From contig NZ_NXIE01000002.1 of the NCBI RefSeq assembly GCF_004116625.1, positions 620,001 through 684,000 on the forward strand: DNA of 64,000 nt. The letters are read 5' to 3'. Positions 8,071-16,784 of the stretch are shown here, in pieces (position 1 is the stretch's first letter; each line of letters opens with the position of its first letter). The notes below the pieces were generated by a model. That model made no database searches, had not been told where the DNA came from, and saw only the letters and a list, made by a program, of their open reading frames with translations. Origin of the DNA: Halarcobacter mediterraneus (GTDB taxonomy: Bacteria; Campylobacterota; Campylobacteria; Campylobacterales; Arcobacteraceae). Position numbers and translations under genes: made by a program.

Positions 8071-8769
8071 ATGAAGAAAATATATTATATTCCTATTACA
8101 ATTTTTTGTTTTGTTTTAATTTATTTTTTCTTTGTAAATTCTGATAAAAAAGATACAAAAGAACTTTTTATTGAAAAGGTAGATATTAATACAGTTAATA
8201 ATTTAGAAGAGATTAAAAAAGTAGAAATTCCTAAATATGAAAAAAAAATAATAGAGAAGACTATCTTAAAGAAAGAAGGTGTTATAAAAAATCAAAAAGA
8301 AAAAGTTGAAGTAAAAAAGGAAAAAAAATTAGTTTTAACTTCTTCTATAGATTCAGAACAAAAGTTTAAAGTAAATCTTGTTTCAAAAAAAAAGTATGAA
8401 TCTAATTCATATTATAAACAAAATAGTAGTAAATATATATCAATTTCAGGAAAAATAGAGGCTAATGAATATCAATCTTTTTATCCTATGAGTTTTGAAA
8501 AAAAATATTTAGAGTTTGCAAATGAATTGTATTTAGAATTAGAAAATATTTCTACAAAGCAGGTATATGTATGTGATACATACTTATTTAGTGGAATGGA
8601 TTCTCAAATTTCATATAATATTAAAATAGATTTATATGGAGACTCTATAGATTGTTATATAGATTCTCAAAGTGATAGTATTAATATAAATAAACCAATG
8701 GATAAAACAAAAGTGATTGAATCTATAGATGATATAAGTGATAAAGATAGAATAGAGCCTTTATTTTAA
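8071..8769 (+). CDS. Membrane-anchored or exported protein of unknown function, 232 aa
   Basis: The N-terminus has one hydrophobic helix (about residues 5-22, IPITIFCFVLIYFFFVN) that could be a signal anchor. A highly charged Lys/Glu-rich linker follows (about 28-95). The C-terminal part (about 110-232) is acidic and contains two Cys (in VYVCDTY and SIDCYID) that could form a disulfide outside the cytoplasm. No family recognised. It starts two bases after the stop of the preceding unknown gene, which suggests a two-gene unit. Confidence 0.7.
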   Translation: MKKIYYIPITIFCFVLIYFFFVNSDKKDTKELFIEKVDINTVNNLEEIKKVEIPKYEKKIIEKTILKKEGVIKNQKEKVEVKKEKKLVLTSSIDSEQKFKVNLVSKKKYESNSYYKQNSSKYISISGKIEANEYQSFYPMSFEKKYLEFANELYLELENISTKQVYVCDTYLFSGMDSQISYNIKIDLYGDSIDCYIDSQSDSININKPMDKTKVIESIDDISDKDRIEPLF

Positions 8770-8776
8770 AATTTAG

Positions 8777-8817
8777 ATCTACCTTATTATAAAAGGTATT
8801 ATTATTTTAAGGTAGAT
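8777..8817. terminator. Inverted repeat after the unknown pair, possible terminator
   Basis: ATCTACCTTA (8777-8786) and TAAGGTAGAT (8808-8817) form a perfect 10-bp stem with a 21-base AT-rich loop; a competing small stem is ACCTT/AAGGT. There is no T run after it, so termination is uncertain. Confidence 0.45.
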
Positions 8818-8841
8818 AATTATATGTTTAAAATCCTAAAG

Positions 8842-9049
8842 AAAGGGAGCATTTCCAAATGAAAATTCATTATTAAAATTACTCTATATGGGAATACAAA
8901 ATGCAAGTGAAAAATGGACAATGCCAGTTAGGAACTGGAATCTAACCCTCTCTCAATTAGCTATATTTTTTGAGGGAAGATTAGATGATTTTTTAGAGGT
9001 GTAAATTAGTTACAATTAGTTACTTGACACAGATTTTTAAACGGTCTCT
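8842..9049 (+). mobile_element. IS256-family remnant 2, right end only
   Basis: Repeats 6528-6724 in the same orientation: the last 54 codons of the transposase (ending at the stop at 9002-9004) and the terminal repeat ending GGTCTC at 9048. It differs by two substitutions and a tandem duplication of AATTAGTTAC (9004-9013 and 9014-9023). It ends 14 bases from the stop codon of the response regulator. It fills almost all of the gap between 8770 and 9062. Confidence 0.88.
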
Positions 9050-9062
9050 TAATCTCTTCTTT

Positions 9063-9779
9063 CTATTTTCTTAATTGCTTTTCAATTATGTAACCATAGC
9101 CTTTATGTGAGATAATAAAATCATCTTCTTTTACTTTATCTTTTAATCTTTTCATTACTGTTCTAAAAGCTGAATCATTAGTATTTATATCATTCCAAAC
9201 AACTTCTTTAAATTTCTCAACGGGAACTACTTCTCCTAAGTTATCAACTAGAACAGTTAAAATATCTAACTCTTTTTTTGATAGTTTTACTATACTTTCT
9301 TGATTATATAGTTTATTATTCTCTTTATCGTAAGTATAGCGTTTATTTAGATTAAGTAATTTACTTTCTTCTTTGGGAAGGTTATCAGCTAATACTTCTT
9401 CTTTTGCTTTTTTTAACATCTCCATCATATTATCTATATTTAAAGGTTTTACAAAATATCCTAAAACCCTTAAATTAATAAGTTTAAGTAGGTCGTCTTC
9501 ATTTTTATGTGCGCTAACTATTATAAATCTTTGATTGGAAACTAGTTTACGAATATCATCTATCATTGACATTCCATCTTTATTTGGCATTTTTAAGTCT
9601 GTTAATACTAAATCAAAAGATTTTTTATGCTCATACTCTTTTTTAAAAATATTACTAGCTTCTTGTCCATCACATGCCACAACAACCTCATCAAATATTG
9701 TATTTAAATAAAAAGATAGAGTTTTTCTTGCAACATCTTCATCTTCAACTAATAAAACTCTTGTTTGATACTCTTTCAT
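9063..9779 (-). CDS. Response regulator, receiver plus OmpR-type winged helix
   Basis: DNA-binding response regulator. Residues 1-125 form a receiver with the acidic pocket (E12, D13), the phosphoacceptor Asp61 in LVLTDLKMPNKDG and a conserved Lys in YFVKPL. Residues about 145-238 form a winged-helix domain ending in SHKGYGYIIE, typical of the Trans_reg_C family. It lies 38 bp after the histidine kinase on the same strand and is very probably its partner. IS remnant 2 lies immediately beyond its stop. Target genes and signal are unknown. Confidence 0.92.
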   Translation of the reverse strand: MKEYQTRVLLVEDEDVARKTLSFYLNTIFDEVVVACDGQEASNIFKKEYEHKKSFDLVLTDLKMPNKDGMSMIDDIRKLVSNQRFIIVSAHKNEDDLLKLINLRVLGYFVKPLNIDNMMEMLKKAKEEVLADNLPKEESKLLNLNKRYTYDKENNKLYNQESIVKLSKKELDILTVLVDNLGEVVPVEKFKEVVWNDINTNDSAFRTVMKRLKDKVKEDDFIISHKGYGYIIEKQLRK

Positions 9780-9817
9780 GATAAATTCCCATATTATTTT
9801 ATTGTGTAATTATAACT

Positions 9818-12391
9818 TTATAGCGGTAAAGAAATCGTAAAGACAACTCCACCTTTTATATTTTCTACTTGAATTTGACCCTTCATATTCTTTTCAATAA
9901 TAATTTTAGCCATATAAAGTCCTATTCCTGTTCCTTGTTCCTCAAACTTAGTAGTAAAGTAAGGTTCAAACATTCTTTCCATAACTTTAAAAGGAACTTC
10001 ACCACAATTATTACCAATCTCTATTTTAACCTGATTACATTCTTTTTTAATATTTATAAAAACTTTTGCAATAAAGCCTTTTTCTTTTTGTTTTATAATT
10101 GCTGCATCATTTGCATTATTTAATATATTTAAAATAACTTGTTGAAATTCATTTTGATAACTTGTTAATTCAACATTCTCTAGATTTACTTCTGTTTTTA
10201 TATTATTTTTCTCAAATTGAGTTTCTACAATCTTTAGTGAAGAAAGAATTGAATCTTTAATATCAAATTTAATTCTATCTTTTGTGGGTTGATAAAAGTT
10301 TCTAAAATCATCAATTGTTTGTGACATATAATCAATTTGTAATTTTGTATCTGAAACAATATCTTCAATATCATCTTTACTTAGATTTCCATAATTATCT
10401 CTAATAAAATGAGTTAAAAGGTTTATATTATTTAAAGGCTGTCTCCATTGGTGGGCAATATTTCCTAGCATCTCTCCCATTGCTGCAAGTTTACTTTGAT
10501 GTACTAAAATTCTATCTTTTTCAGTATTTTTAGATACTTCTTCTGCAATTTTTAATTTTAATTCTTCTTCTGTTAACTTCATTTTTGTGATATCTGAAAT
10601 ATAACCATAAAGATGTGTCACATTACCAAAGTCATTTTTTAAAAAAATTGTTCTATTAAATACCCATCTAATAGTTTTATCTTTTTCTATAACTCTAAAA
10701 ATTTTTGTAAAAGATTTATTATCTTTTTTTATTGCTTCTTCTAGCTCATTTTGCAAATCTAAAGAATCATCTTTATGAACAAAGTTTAAAAAACTTTTCT
10801 TTTCACTTTCAAAGTATTCACTAGTATAGCCAAAAGAACTTATTGACTTTGAAACATATTCAGGACTTAAATATTTGTCATTTTTCCATTTGAAAATAAC
10901 AATTCTTCCATATTCTACTAAAAGATCAACGTATTGAAGTTCTTCAAGAAGTCTTTTTCTTCTTTCAATATCCATTGACATCATCAACATTCTTTTTTGG
11001 TTTACTTTCGTATCATTAAAAGCTTTTCCCCTTACTAAAACCCATTTATATTCATTTTTTTTATTTCTTATTCTATATTCACTAACAAAGTGTTCAGTTT
11101 TCCCATCTAAATGGGTTTTTAATCTATTCTCAACAATGGGTCTATCTTCTTTATGTATTTTGTTTAACCACTCTTCAATATTTTTTATATCACCTTTTTC
11201 ATAACCAAACATATCTAACCATTTTTTAGAAAAATAAATCTCTTTTGTATTTAAATTAATATCCCAAAGTCCATCATTTGAAGCAATAATTGCAAGTTCA
11301 TATCTATCTTTCCATTTTTTATACATTTTATTTCTAGTTTCAATTCTTTTGTTATATCTATAAAAAATAGTATTAATAAATTTTGAAAAAACAATTGAAG
11401 CTAGAATAAAAAATAGAGTTACTAAAATAACTATAGAAATAGAAATTCTTAATTTAGAATCATACTTAGCTTTTAGCTTATCAATTTTAAAAGAAGGATT
11501 ATTACTTTTGATAGATACTAAAAAATTATATTTAGCAAATTTATAGATTTCACTCATATTGCTCTCTTGATTATTATATTTTTTTAAAATCTCATTTGAG
11601 CTATTTAATCTATCTTTTTCTAAAATATATTTTGCATCAAGTTTTTGACCTCTATTATAATAGTTATATACATATCCTAAATCATAATCATAAAACCAAA
11701 AGTACATATCATCAAAATACTTACTTTTTTTGTATATTGAATCAATAATCGTAAGTCTTGTTAGATTTTCCATATCATCAATTTTAGAAAAAGCACCAAG
11801 GAACCAAGCCTTTGATTCTATATTAACAAAGTAACTTAATTGAATTTTTCTTTTTTCTTTATCAATCCAATATATTAAGTTTGAATCCCCTATATACTGA
11901 ATATTTTTCAATATATGATACTGGAAATTACTTAGTCTTATCTCTGAGTCCGTAATATCCATAAGATAATCAATACTTTTTTCACCATAAAGTATCTCAT
12001 AATTTTTTTTATTAAAAATAACAAAATCCACATTGTGTTTTGTCTCATAGTTTTTTAAGGCTTTTTTTAAATCTTTTAAATCAATATTTTTTGAAGAATT
12101 TTTTACATAACCACTTATTTCAGTTACTGCTTTATTTAAAATCGTTTCATTTTTATCAAAATTACCACTAACATTAAATTTTATATTATTTACATACTCA
12201 GAGAGTAAACTCTTTTTTTTATAAGCTGCTTCTTGCAATAAAAGTTTTACTTCATTGTTTTTTTCAAATTCTAAAATGGAGATTATTACTAAAATAGAAA
12301 TAATAGCAAGAACTATTGCAAAAAAAATAGGAGTAAAGATTAAATGTTTTTTTATATCTCCTAGCGTATAAAACTTTCTTTTTTTAAACAT
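9818..12391 (-). CDS. Membrane histidine kinase with periplasmic sensor and two PAS domains
   Basis: An 857-residue sensor kinase. One membrane helix (about 15-38), a periplasmic sensor of roughly 275 residues (Cache-like by layout) and a second helix (about 315-338) are followed by two PAS_3-type domains (about 365-475 and 485-600). The PAS1 core is NDGLWDINLNTKEIYFSKKW. The kinase core has the phosphoacceptor His647 in MGEMLGNIAHQWRQPLNNIN, the N box NILNNANDAA and the G box GTGIGLYMAKIII. The HQWRQPL form is the subclass common in Campylobacterota and Deltaproteobacteria. The start codon overlaps the truA stop (TAATG), so it is translationally coupled to the upstream operon. Confidence 0.92.
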   Translation of the reverse strand: MFKKRKFYTLGDIKKHLIFTPIFFAIVLAIISILVIISILEFEKNNEVKLLLQEAAYKKKSLLSEYVNNIKFNVSGNFDKNETILNKAVTEISGYVKNSSKNIDLKDLKKALKNYETKHNVDFVIFNKKNYEILYGEKSIDYLMDITDSEIRLSNFQYHILKNIQYIGDSNLIYWIDKEKRKIQLSYFVNIESKAWFLGAFSKIDDMENLTRLTIIDSIYKKSKYFDDMYFWFYDYDLGYVYNYYNRGQKLDAKYILEKDRLNSSNEILKKYNNQESNMSEIYKFAKYNFLVSIKSNNPSFKIDKLKAKYDSKLRISISIVILVTLFFILASIVFSKFINTIFYRYNKRIETRNKMYKKWKDRYELAIIASNDGLWDINLNTKEIYFSKKWLDMFGYEKGDIKNIEEWLNKIHKEDRPIVENRLKTHLDGKTEHFVSEYRIRNKKNEYKWVLVRGKAFNDTKVNQKRMLMMSMDIERRKRLLEELQYVDLLVEYGRIVIFKWKNDKYLSPEYVSKSISSFGYTSEYFESEKKSFLNFVHKDDSLDLQNELEEAIKKDNKSFTKIFRVIEKDKTIRWVFNRTIFLKNDFGNVTHLYGYISDITKMKLTEEELKLKIAEEVSKNTEKDRILVHQSKLAAMGEMLGNIAHQWRQPLNNINLLTHFIRDNYGNLSKDDIEDIVSDTKLQIDYMSQTIDDFRNFYQPTKDRIKFDIKDSILSSLKIVETQFEKNNIKTEVNLENVELTSYQNEFQQVILNILNNANDAAIIKQKEKGFIAKVFINIKKECNQVKIEIGNNCGEVPFKVMERMFEPYFTTKFEEQGTGIGLYMAKIIIEKNMKGQIQVENIKGGVVFTISLPL

Positions 12392-13113
12392 TAGTAATAA
12401 ACCTTTGCTAAATATAAGCCATAAGGACTTGCTGGGGTTTTAAATTTATGATGTTTTTTTTCTAATTGTTTTTGTAAATCTTCAAGGGATAACTTACCTT
12501 CTGAAACTCTAAGAAGAGCCCCTACCATAAGTCTAATTTGAGAACGTAAATATGAATTTGCACAAAAATAAAAAACATAAGTATTTTTATATTTATAAAA
12601 TTTTGTAGCAAAAATTTCTCTTACTGTATTATCTTTATCACTTCCTTTTTTATGGAAATATTCAAAATCATGAACTCCTTCAAAAAGTTTTATTGCTTCT
12701 TTTATTTTCTTTTCATCTATATTTTCACAATAAGAAAGATAATTTGATTCAAAAACAGAAGGTTTCCTTGAAGAAACTAAATATCTATATACTCTTTTTT
12801 TAGCATGAAATCTTGAATGAAAATCAATATCCACTTCTTGTATACTTTTTATATTTATAGAAGAAGGAAGATGTCTATTTAATACTCTTTTTAATTTTTT
12901 TAAGTTTTGCCAAAAATCTGGAAGAATACAGTTAAAAACTTGTCCTGTGGCATGAACATCTTTATCTGTTCTACCACTTAAAACTATCTTTGTACTAATA
13001 TTAATTTGTTTAAATGCCTCTTGAATTTTATCTTCAACACTTAAACCATTAGGTTGAGTTTGACTTCCTTGAAATTGTGTTCCATCATAGGAAATTATAA
13101 ACTTTGCATTCAT
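12391..13113 (-). CDS. truA: tRNA pseudouridine synthase A
   Basis: Converts U38-U40 in tRNA anticodon arms to pseudouridine. The 240-residue product has the N-terminal YDGTQFQGSQ segment, the catalytic motif LSGRTDKDVHATGQV with nucleophile Asp50, and the C-terminal SYLRSQIRLMVGALLRV motif. Length fits TruA. It overlaps the histidine kinase start by one base and lies two bases from the LptF/G-type gene upstream. Confidence 0.96.
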   Translation of the reverse strand: MNAKFIISYDGTQFQGSQTQPNGLSVEDKIQEAFKQINISTKIVLSGRTDKDVHATGQVFNCILPDFWQNLKKLKRVLNRHLPSSINIKSIQEVDIDFHSRFHAKKRVYRYLVSSRKPSVFESNYLSYCENIDEKKIKEAIKLFEGVHDFEYFHKKGSDKDNTVREIFATKFYKYKNTYVFYFCANSYLRSQIRLMVGALLRVSEGKLSLEDLQKQLEKKHHKFKTPASPYGLYLAKVYY

Positions 13114-13114
13114 T

Positions 13115-14131
13115 TTAATATTGATATTTTACAGTCTTTATATATAAGAAATATGTACATATAAACCAGATTATCGGTACTAAATAAAGTGAATGTAGCA
13201 AAGTACTCTCAGTTAAAAACTCTATAAAGACATAGAAGGCTACAACAGAAACCATAGCAAACATCACAGATCTATTTTTTTCATATCTTGGGTTAAAATA
13301 ACCAAAAATAACAACTAAGAATAACGATATTAAAGGAAAAATTGAAGTTAAAATATAAAATGTAAATTTATCTACAAGATCATTTTTTGTTAAGTGCTCT
13401 TTCCAATAAGAAAAAGAGTCTATAAAGAATTCATTTTCTGTTTTCTTTATGGAATCATTGATAATAAGATTCTTATAATTAATTTGATTTAATTCTTCTT
13501 CATCAATATAAAATGATTTTCCATCAAATAATTCAAAACTTAAGTCTCCTCTATCATTATTTAACTGCCCACTTTTTGAAATAATAAATTGATCTTTATT
13601 GTCTTCTGTTTTAAAAAGTTTTAACTCTTGATAAGTTTTATCATCTTTTTCATTAATATAAATAAGCCAATCTCCAAATTTTTGTCCAAACTCAGAGGCT
13701 TTTATATTAAAATTTGCTTCCTTTTTCTTTTGCTCTAAAAATCTTTCATTTAAAAACTTTGCTTTTGGAATTAATCCAACAGATACAAAAAGTAAAGAAA
13801 TGCTCAAAATTAAAGTAATTGGTAAAAATATTCTTAGTATTCTTGCAGGGTTTAAACCAAAAGAAGTAATCACAATAAGTTCATACTCACTTGAAAGTTT
13901 AGATAAGGTAATAACTAAAGATATAAAAAAAGATATGGGTAAAGTATAAAATAAAATCGTAGGTATTATATACATATAGAGTCTTAATAACTCAAAAAAA
14001 TCCATTGTAATTACAGAGGTAAGTGCTGCAATTTTAACAAGAAATATAATAGATGTAATAAAATATAATCCTAAAAAAATAGGAAAAAATGTATGTGCTA
14101 ATTGATTAAATAAATACTGCTTTAATTTCAA
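13115..14131 (-). CDS. LptF/LptG-family permease (YjgP/YjgQ)
   Basis: Inner-membrane component predicted to act with the LptB ATPase in moving lipopolysaccharide to the outer membrane. The 338-residue product has three N-terminal helices (about 10-115), a periplasmic beta domain (about 125-235) and three C-terminal helices (about 255-335). The N-terminal YLFNQLAHTFFPIFLGLYF and the segment SSEYELIVITSFGLNPARIL are typical of the family. I cannot separate LptF from LptG by sequence alone. It overlaps the prepilin peptidase gene by four bases. Confidence 0.88.
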   Translation of the reverse strand: MKLKQYLFNQLAHTFFPIFLGLYFITSIIFLVKIAALTSVITMDFFELLRLYMYIIPTILFYTLPISFFISLVITLSKLSSEYELIVITSFGLNPARILRIFLPITLILSISLLFVSVGLIPKAKFLNERFLEQKKKEANFNIKASEFGQKFGDWLIYINEKDDKTYQELKLFKTEDNKDQFIISKSGQLNNDRGDLSFELFDGKSFYIDEEELNQINYKNLIINDSIKKTENEFFIDSFSYWKEHLTKNDLVDKFTFYILTSIFPLISLFLVVIFGYFNPRYEKNRSVMFAMVSVVAFYVFIEFLTESTLLHSLYLVPIIWFICTYFLYIKTVKYQY

Positions 14132-14886
14132 AAAATAACCTTTGTAATTTCAAAAAAATATTCAACTATAAAACCTAAAGATAAAAAAGGAATAAAAGGT
14201 ATTTCAATCTCTTTATTTTTATACTTATTATATATTGCTGGAATTATAGCAAAAAGTGCTGCAAAAAACATAACCATTAAAGAAGCTTGTAGTCCTAAAA
14301 TTACAGCAAAAGAAGCAATAACAGGTATATCACCCTCACCTAAAGCTTCTTGTTCTTTTAAAGAGTCATCTTTTAAAAGCTTTGCTTTTATATTTTGAAT
14401 ATAAAAGGTAACTAAAAAATTTAATAAAATAAAAGCTCCTGATAGAAGACACGCATTTTTTATATTTGTTATAAAATCATATTCGCTAACAAAAAAAGAT
14501 AATATTAATAATAGTAAAAGTAAATAATCAGGAACAGCTTTATAATGAAAATCAATAAAAGATAATACTATTAAAACATAAAAAAAAACTACTGATAAGA
14601 AAAAGGAAGAAGATAAACCTAACTTAAGAAATAAAAATAAAGTTAAAAATGCAGAGAGTATTTCTACAATAGGATATTGTAAAGAAATCTTTTCTTTACA
14701 ACATGAAGCTTTTCCTTTTAATATAAGAAAAGAAAAAATTGGGATATTATGATACCATGCAACTTTTTCATTGCAATATACACAATGGCTTCTTGTAAAA
14801 AGTGACTCACCTTTAGGTAATCTTATTATCAATACATTTAAAAAAGAGCCAAAAACAGCTCCAAATATAAAACTAAATAGCTCCAA
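14128..14886 (-). CDS. Prepilin peptidase (type IV leader peptidase, A24 family)
   Basis: Aspartic membrane protease that cleaves prepilin-like leaders, and in many relatives N-methylates the new end. The 252-residue product has the N-terminal FGSFLNVLIIRLPKGES segment and a cytoplasmic Cys-containing loop (CVYC and CC pairs). About seven helices follow. Two family Asp motifs are visible: one in LSFIDFHYKAVPD and one in GEGDIPV (the GxGD motif). It overlaps uppS by 14 bases. No pilin genes are visible in this window, so its substrates are encoded elsewhere. Confidence 0.93.
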   Translation of the reverse strand: MELFSFIFGAVFGSFLNVLIIRLPKGESLFTRSHCVYCNEKVAWYHNIPIFSFLILKGKASCCKEKISLQYPIVEILSAFLTLFLFLKLGLSSSFFLSVVFFYVLIVLSFIDFHYKAVPDYLLLLLLILSFFVSEYDFITNIKNACLLSGAFILLNFLVTFYIQNIKAKLLKDDSLKEQEALGEGDIPVIASFAVILGLQASLMVMFFAALFAIIPAIYNKYKNKEIEIPFIPFLSLGFIVEYFFEITKVIF

Positions 14887-15574
14887 ATCTTCGTTCTCTA
14901 TTTATAAAATCACTAATCATATCATCTAGCTCATTTGTTGTAAACTCAGGCCAATAAGTTTTTGTAAAAAATAATTCAGCATAAGCATTTTGCCAAAGAA
15001 GATAATTTGATAATCTTATTTCACCACTAGTTCTAATAAGCATATCTACATCAGGAATACCTGCGGTATCAAGACAAGATTCAAAATTTTCTTTTGTTAT
15101 TTCCATTTTTTTTTCATCTAATTTTTTTATTGCCCTTAAAATTTCATCTTGAGAACCATAATTTAAGGCTAACACTTGAGTAAGATTTTTTCCATTTACT
15201 GTTTCTTCTTCTGTTTTATGAATTATTTTTTGTAAAGAGTTTGAAAACTTTGATAAGTCTCCAATAGCTTTAAAGCGAATTGAATTTTCTAAATAAACTT
15301 CTAATTCACTTTTTAAATATTTTTCTAAAAGCTTCATTAAAAATTCTATTTCAAGTTTAGGTCTATCCCAATTTTCTGTAGAAAAAGCATAAAGAGTTAA
15401 ATATTTTATTCCAAGTTCAGAACAATGTTTGGTTATTCTTCTAACTGTTTTTGCTCCTTCTTCATGCCCAGCAGTTCTTTTTAATCCTTTCTCTTTTGCC
15501 CATCGTCCATTACCATCCATAATCATAGCAATATGAGTTGGTATTTGTTTTTTTATTTCACTACTCACAAACAA
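14873..15574 (-). CDS. uppS: Undecaprenyl diphosphate synthase (cis-prenyltransferase)
   Basis: Makes the C55 isoprenoid carrier used for peptidoglycan and surface glycans. The 233-residue product carries the cis-prenyltransferase signature MIMDGNGRWAKEKGLKR (catalytic Asp20), TLYAFSTENWDRP and DMLIRTSGEIRLSNYLLWQ, and ends normally near the FTTNELDDMI region. It overlaps coaBC by 14 bases and the prepilin peptidase by 14 bases, in a compact envelope operon with glmU. Confidence 0.97.
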   Translation of the reverse strand: MFVSSEIKKQIPTHIAMIMDGNGRWAKEKGLKRTAGHEEGAKTVRRITKHCSELGIKYLTLYAFSTENWDRPKLEIEFLMKLLEKYLKSELEVYLENSIRFKAIGDLSKFSNSLQKIIHKTEEETVNGKNLTQVLALNYGSQDEILRAIKKLDEKKMEITKENFESCLDTAGIPDVDMLIRTSGEIRLSNYLLWQNAYAELFFTKTYWPEFTTNELDDMISDFINRERRFGAI

Positions 15575-16781
15575 ACTTTTTTGCTAATTTTTCTATTATT
15601 TCAAAAGAAATCTTATTTTTTTCTCCACTGAAAGAGAAACTTTCTTCTTTAAAAATAAGCTCTATTGTATTATTGTTTGTTCCAAAAGAAGATTTATCTT
15701 TTAGTACATTTAAACAAACGGCATCTAAATCTTTTTTCTCAAGCATATTATTTGCATTACTTGTTGCTACAGTCTCATCCATTTCAGCTTTAAAACCAAT
15801 TGAGATCAAACCTTCTTTATTAATAGAACTTAATATATCAATATTCTGTTTTAATTTTAAATTCCAAGTTTGACCTATAATATCTTTTTTCATTTTTCCT
15901 GAAAAATCTTCTTCTGGAACATAATCACTAACAGCTGCAACCATAAATAGATAAGGTTTTTTCTTTTCTTTTTTTACTTTTTTTATTAAAATATTTAAGT
16001 CTTCATACATGGCAAATGTACTTTGTACATTTACTTTTTTAATTTCATCAATAAGATTTTCATGACCTCGTGTACTAATTAATGTAACATTAGCACCTTT
16101 TAAATATAAAGCAAGAGCCAAAGAAGAAGCCATTTTACCTGATGAATAATTTGAAATATACCTCACATCATCAATCTTTTCAACTGTTCCTCCACCAGTT
16201 AAAATAACACTTCTTTCTTCCCAATATTCTTCTTTTAAAAGTTCTCTAGCTGTTTTGTAAAAAATAGTTTCAGGTTCTGCTAATGCTCCATTTCCTACAT
16301 CTTTACAAGCTAACTCTTTTACTTGAGAATTTATAAGTTCAAAACCAAGAGTTTTTAAATTTTCTAAACTTTTTATTGTAATTTGGTTTTCAATCATATT
16401 TGTATTAGCTGCTGGTGCTATTATTTTTTTGCCTTTAAAAGCTAAAACTGTTTGAGTTAATAAATTATCAGCAATACCATTTGCTAATTTATTTATTGTA
16501 TTTGCACTACATGGAGCAATTACTAAAATATCAGCCCATTTTCCAATATCAATATGATTATAATCTTGATTTTTTTCCCAAGATTCTGAAGACTCATCTA
16601 AAACTTTATTTTGAGAAATTGCCTCAAAAGACAGTTTTGTTACAAATCTTTGTGAAGCTTCAGTCATAAGAACTTTTACATTTGCACCACTTTTCACATA
16701 AAGTCTTGTTAACTCTAAAGCTTTATAGACTGCAATAGAACCCGTAATACAAAGTAAAATATTTTTGTTTTTTAAAAGCAT
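15561..16781 (-). CDS. coaBC: Bifunctional CoaBC (phosphopantothenoylcysteine synthetase/decarboxylase)
   Basis: Catalyses the second and third steps of coenzyme A synthesis. The N-terminal half (about 1-185) is the flavoprotein decarboxylase with ILLCITGSIAVYKALEL, the active-site His region YNHIDIGKWADILVIAPCSANT and the PAANTNMI motif. The C-terminal half (about 190-406) is the synthetase with SVILTGGGTVEKIDDVRYISNYSSGKM. Length is standard. It lies three bases from glmU. Confidence 0.96.
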   Translation of the reverse strand: MLLKNKNILLCITGSIAVYKALELTRLYVKSGANVKVLMTEASQRFVTKLSFEAISQNKVLDESSESWEKNQDYNHIDIGKWADILVIAPCSANTINKLANGIADNLLTQTVLAFKGKKIIAPAANTNMIENQITIKSLENLKTLGFELINSQVKELACKDVGNGALAEPETIFYKTARELLKEEYWEERSVILTGGGTVEKIDDVRYISNYSSGKMASSLALALYLKGANVTLISTRGHENLIDEIKKVNVQSTFAMYEDLNILIKKVKKEKKKPYLFMVAAVSDYVPEEDFSGKMKKDIIGQTWNLKLKQNIDILSSINKEGLISIGFKAEMDETVATSNANNMLEKKDLDAVCLNVLKDKSSFGTNNNTIELIFKEESFSFSGEKNKISFEIIEKLAKKFVCE

Positions 16782-16784
16782 ATT

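Noticed and set aside
9869-10123. Plus-strand open frame opposite the histidine kinase ATPase domain
   Set aside because: The kinase motifs (N and G boxes) are clearly encoded on the minus strand.
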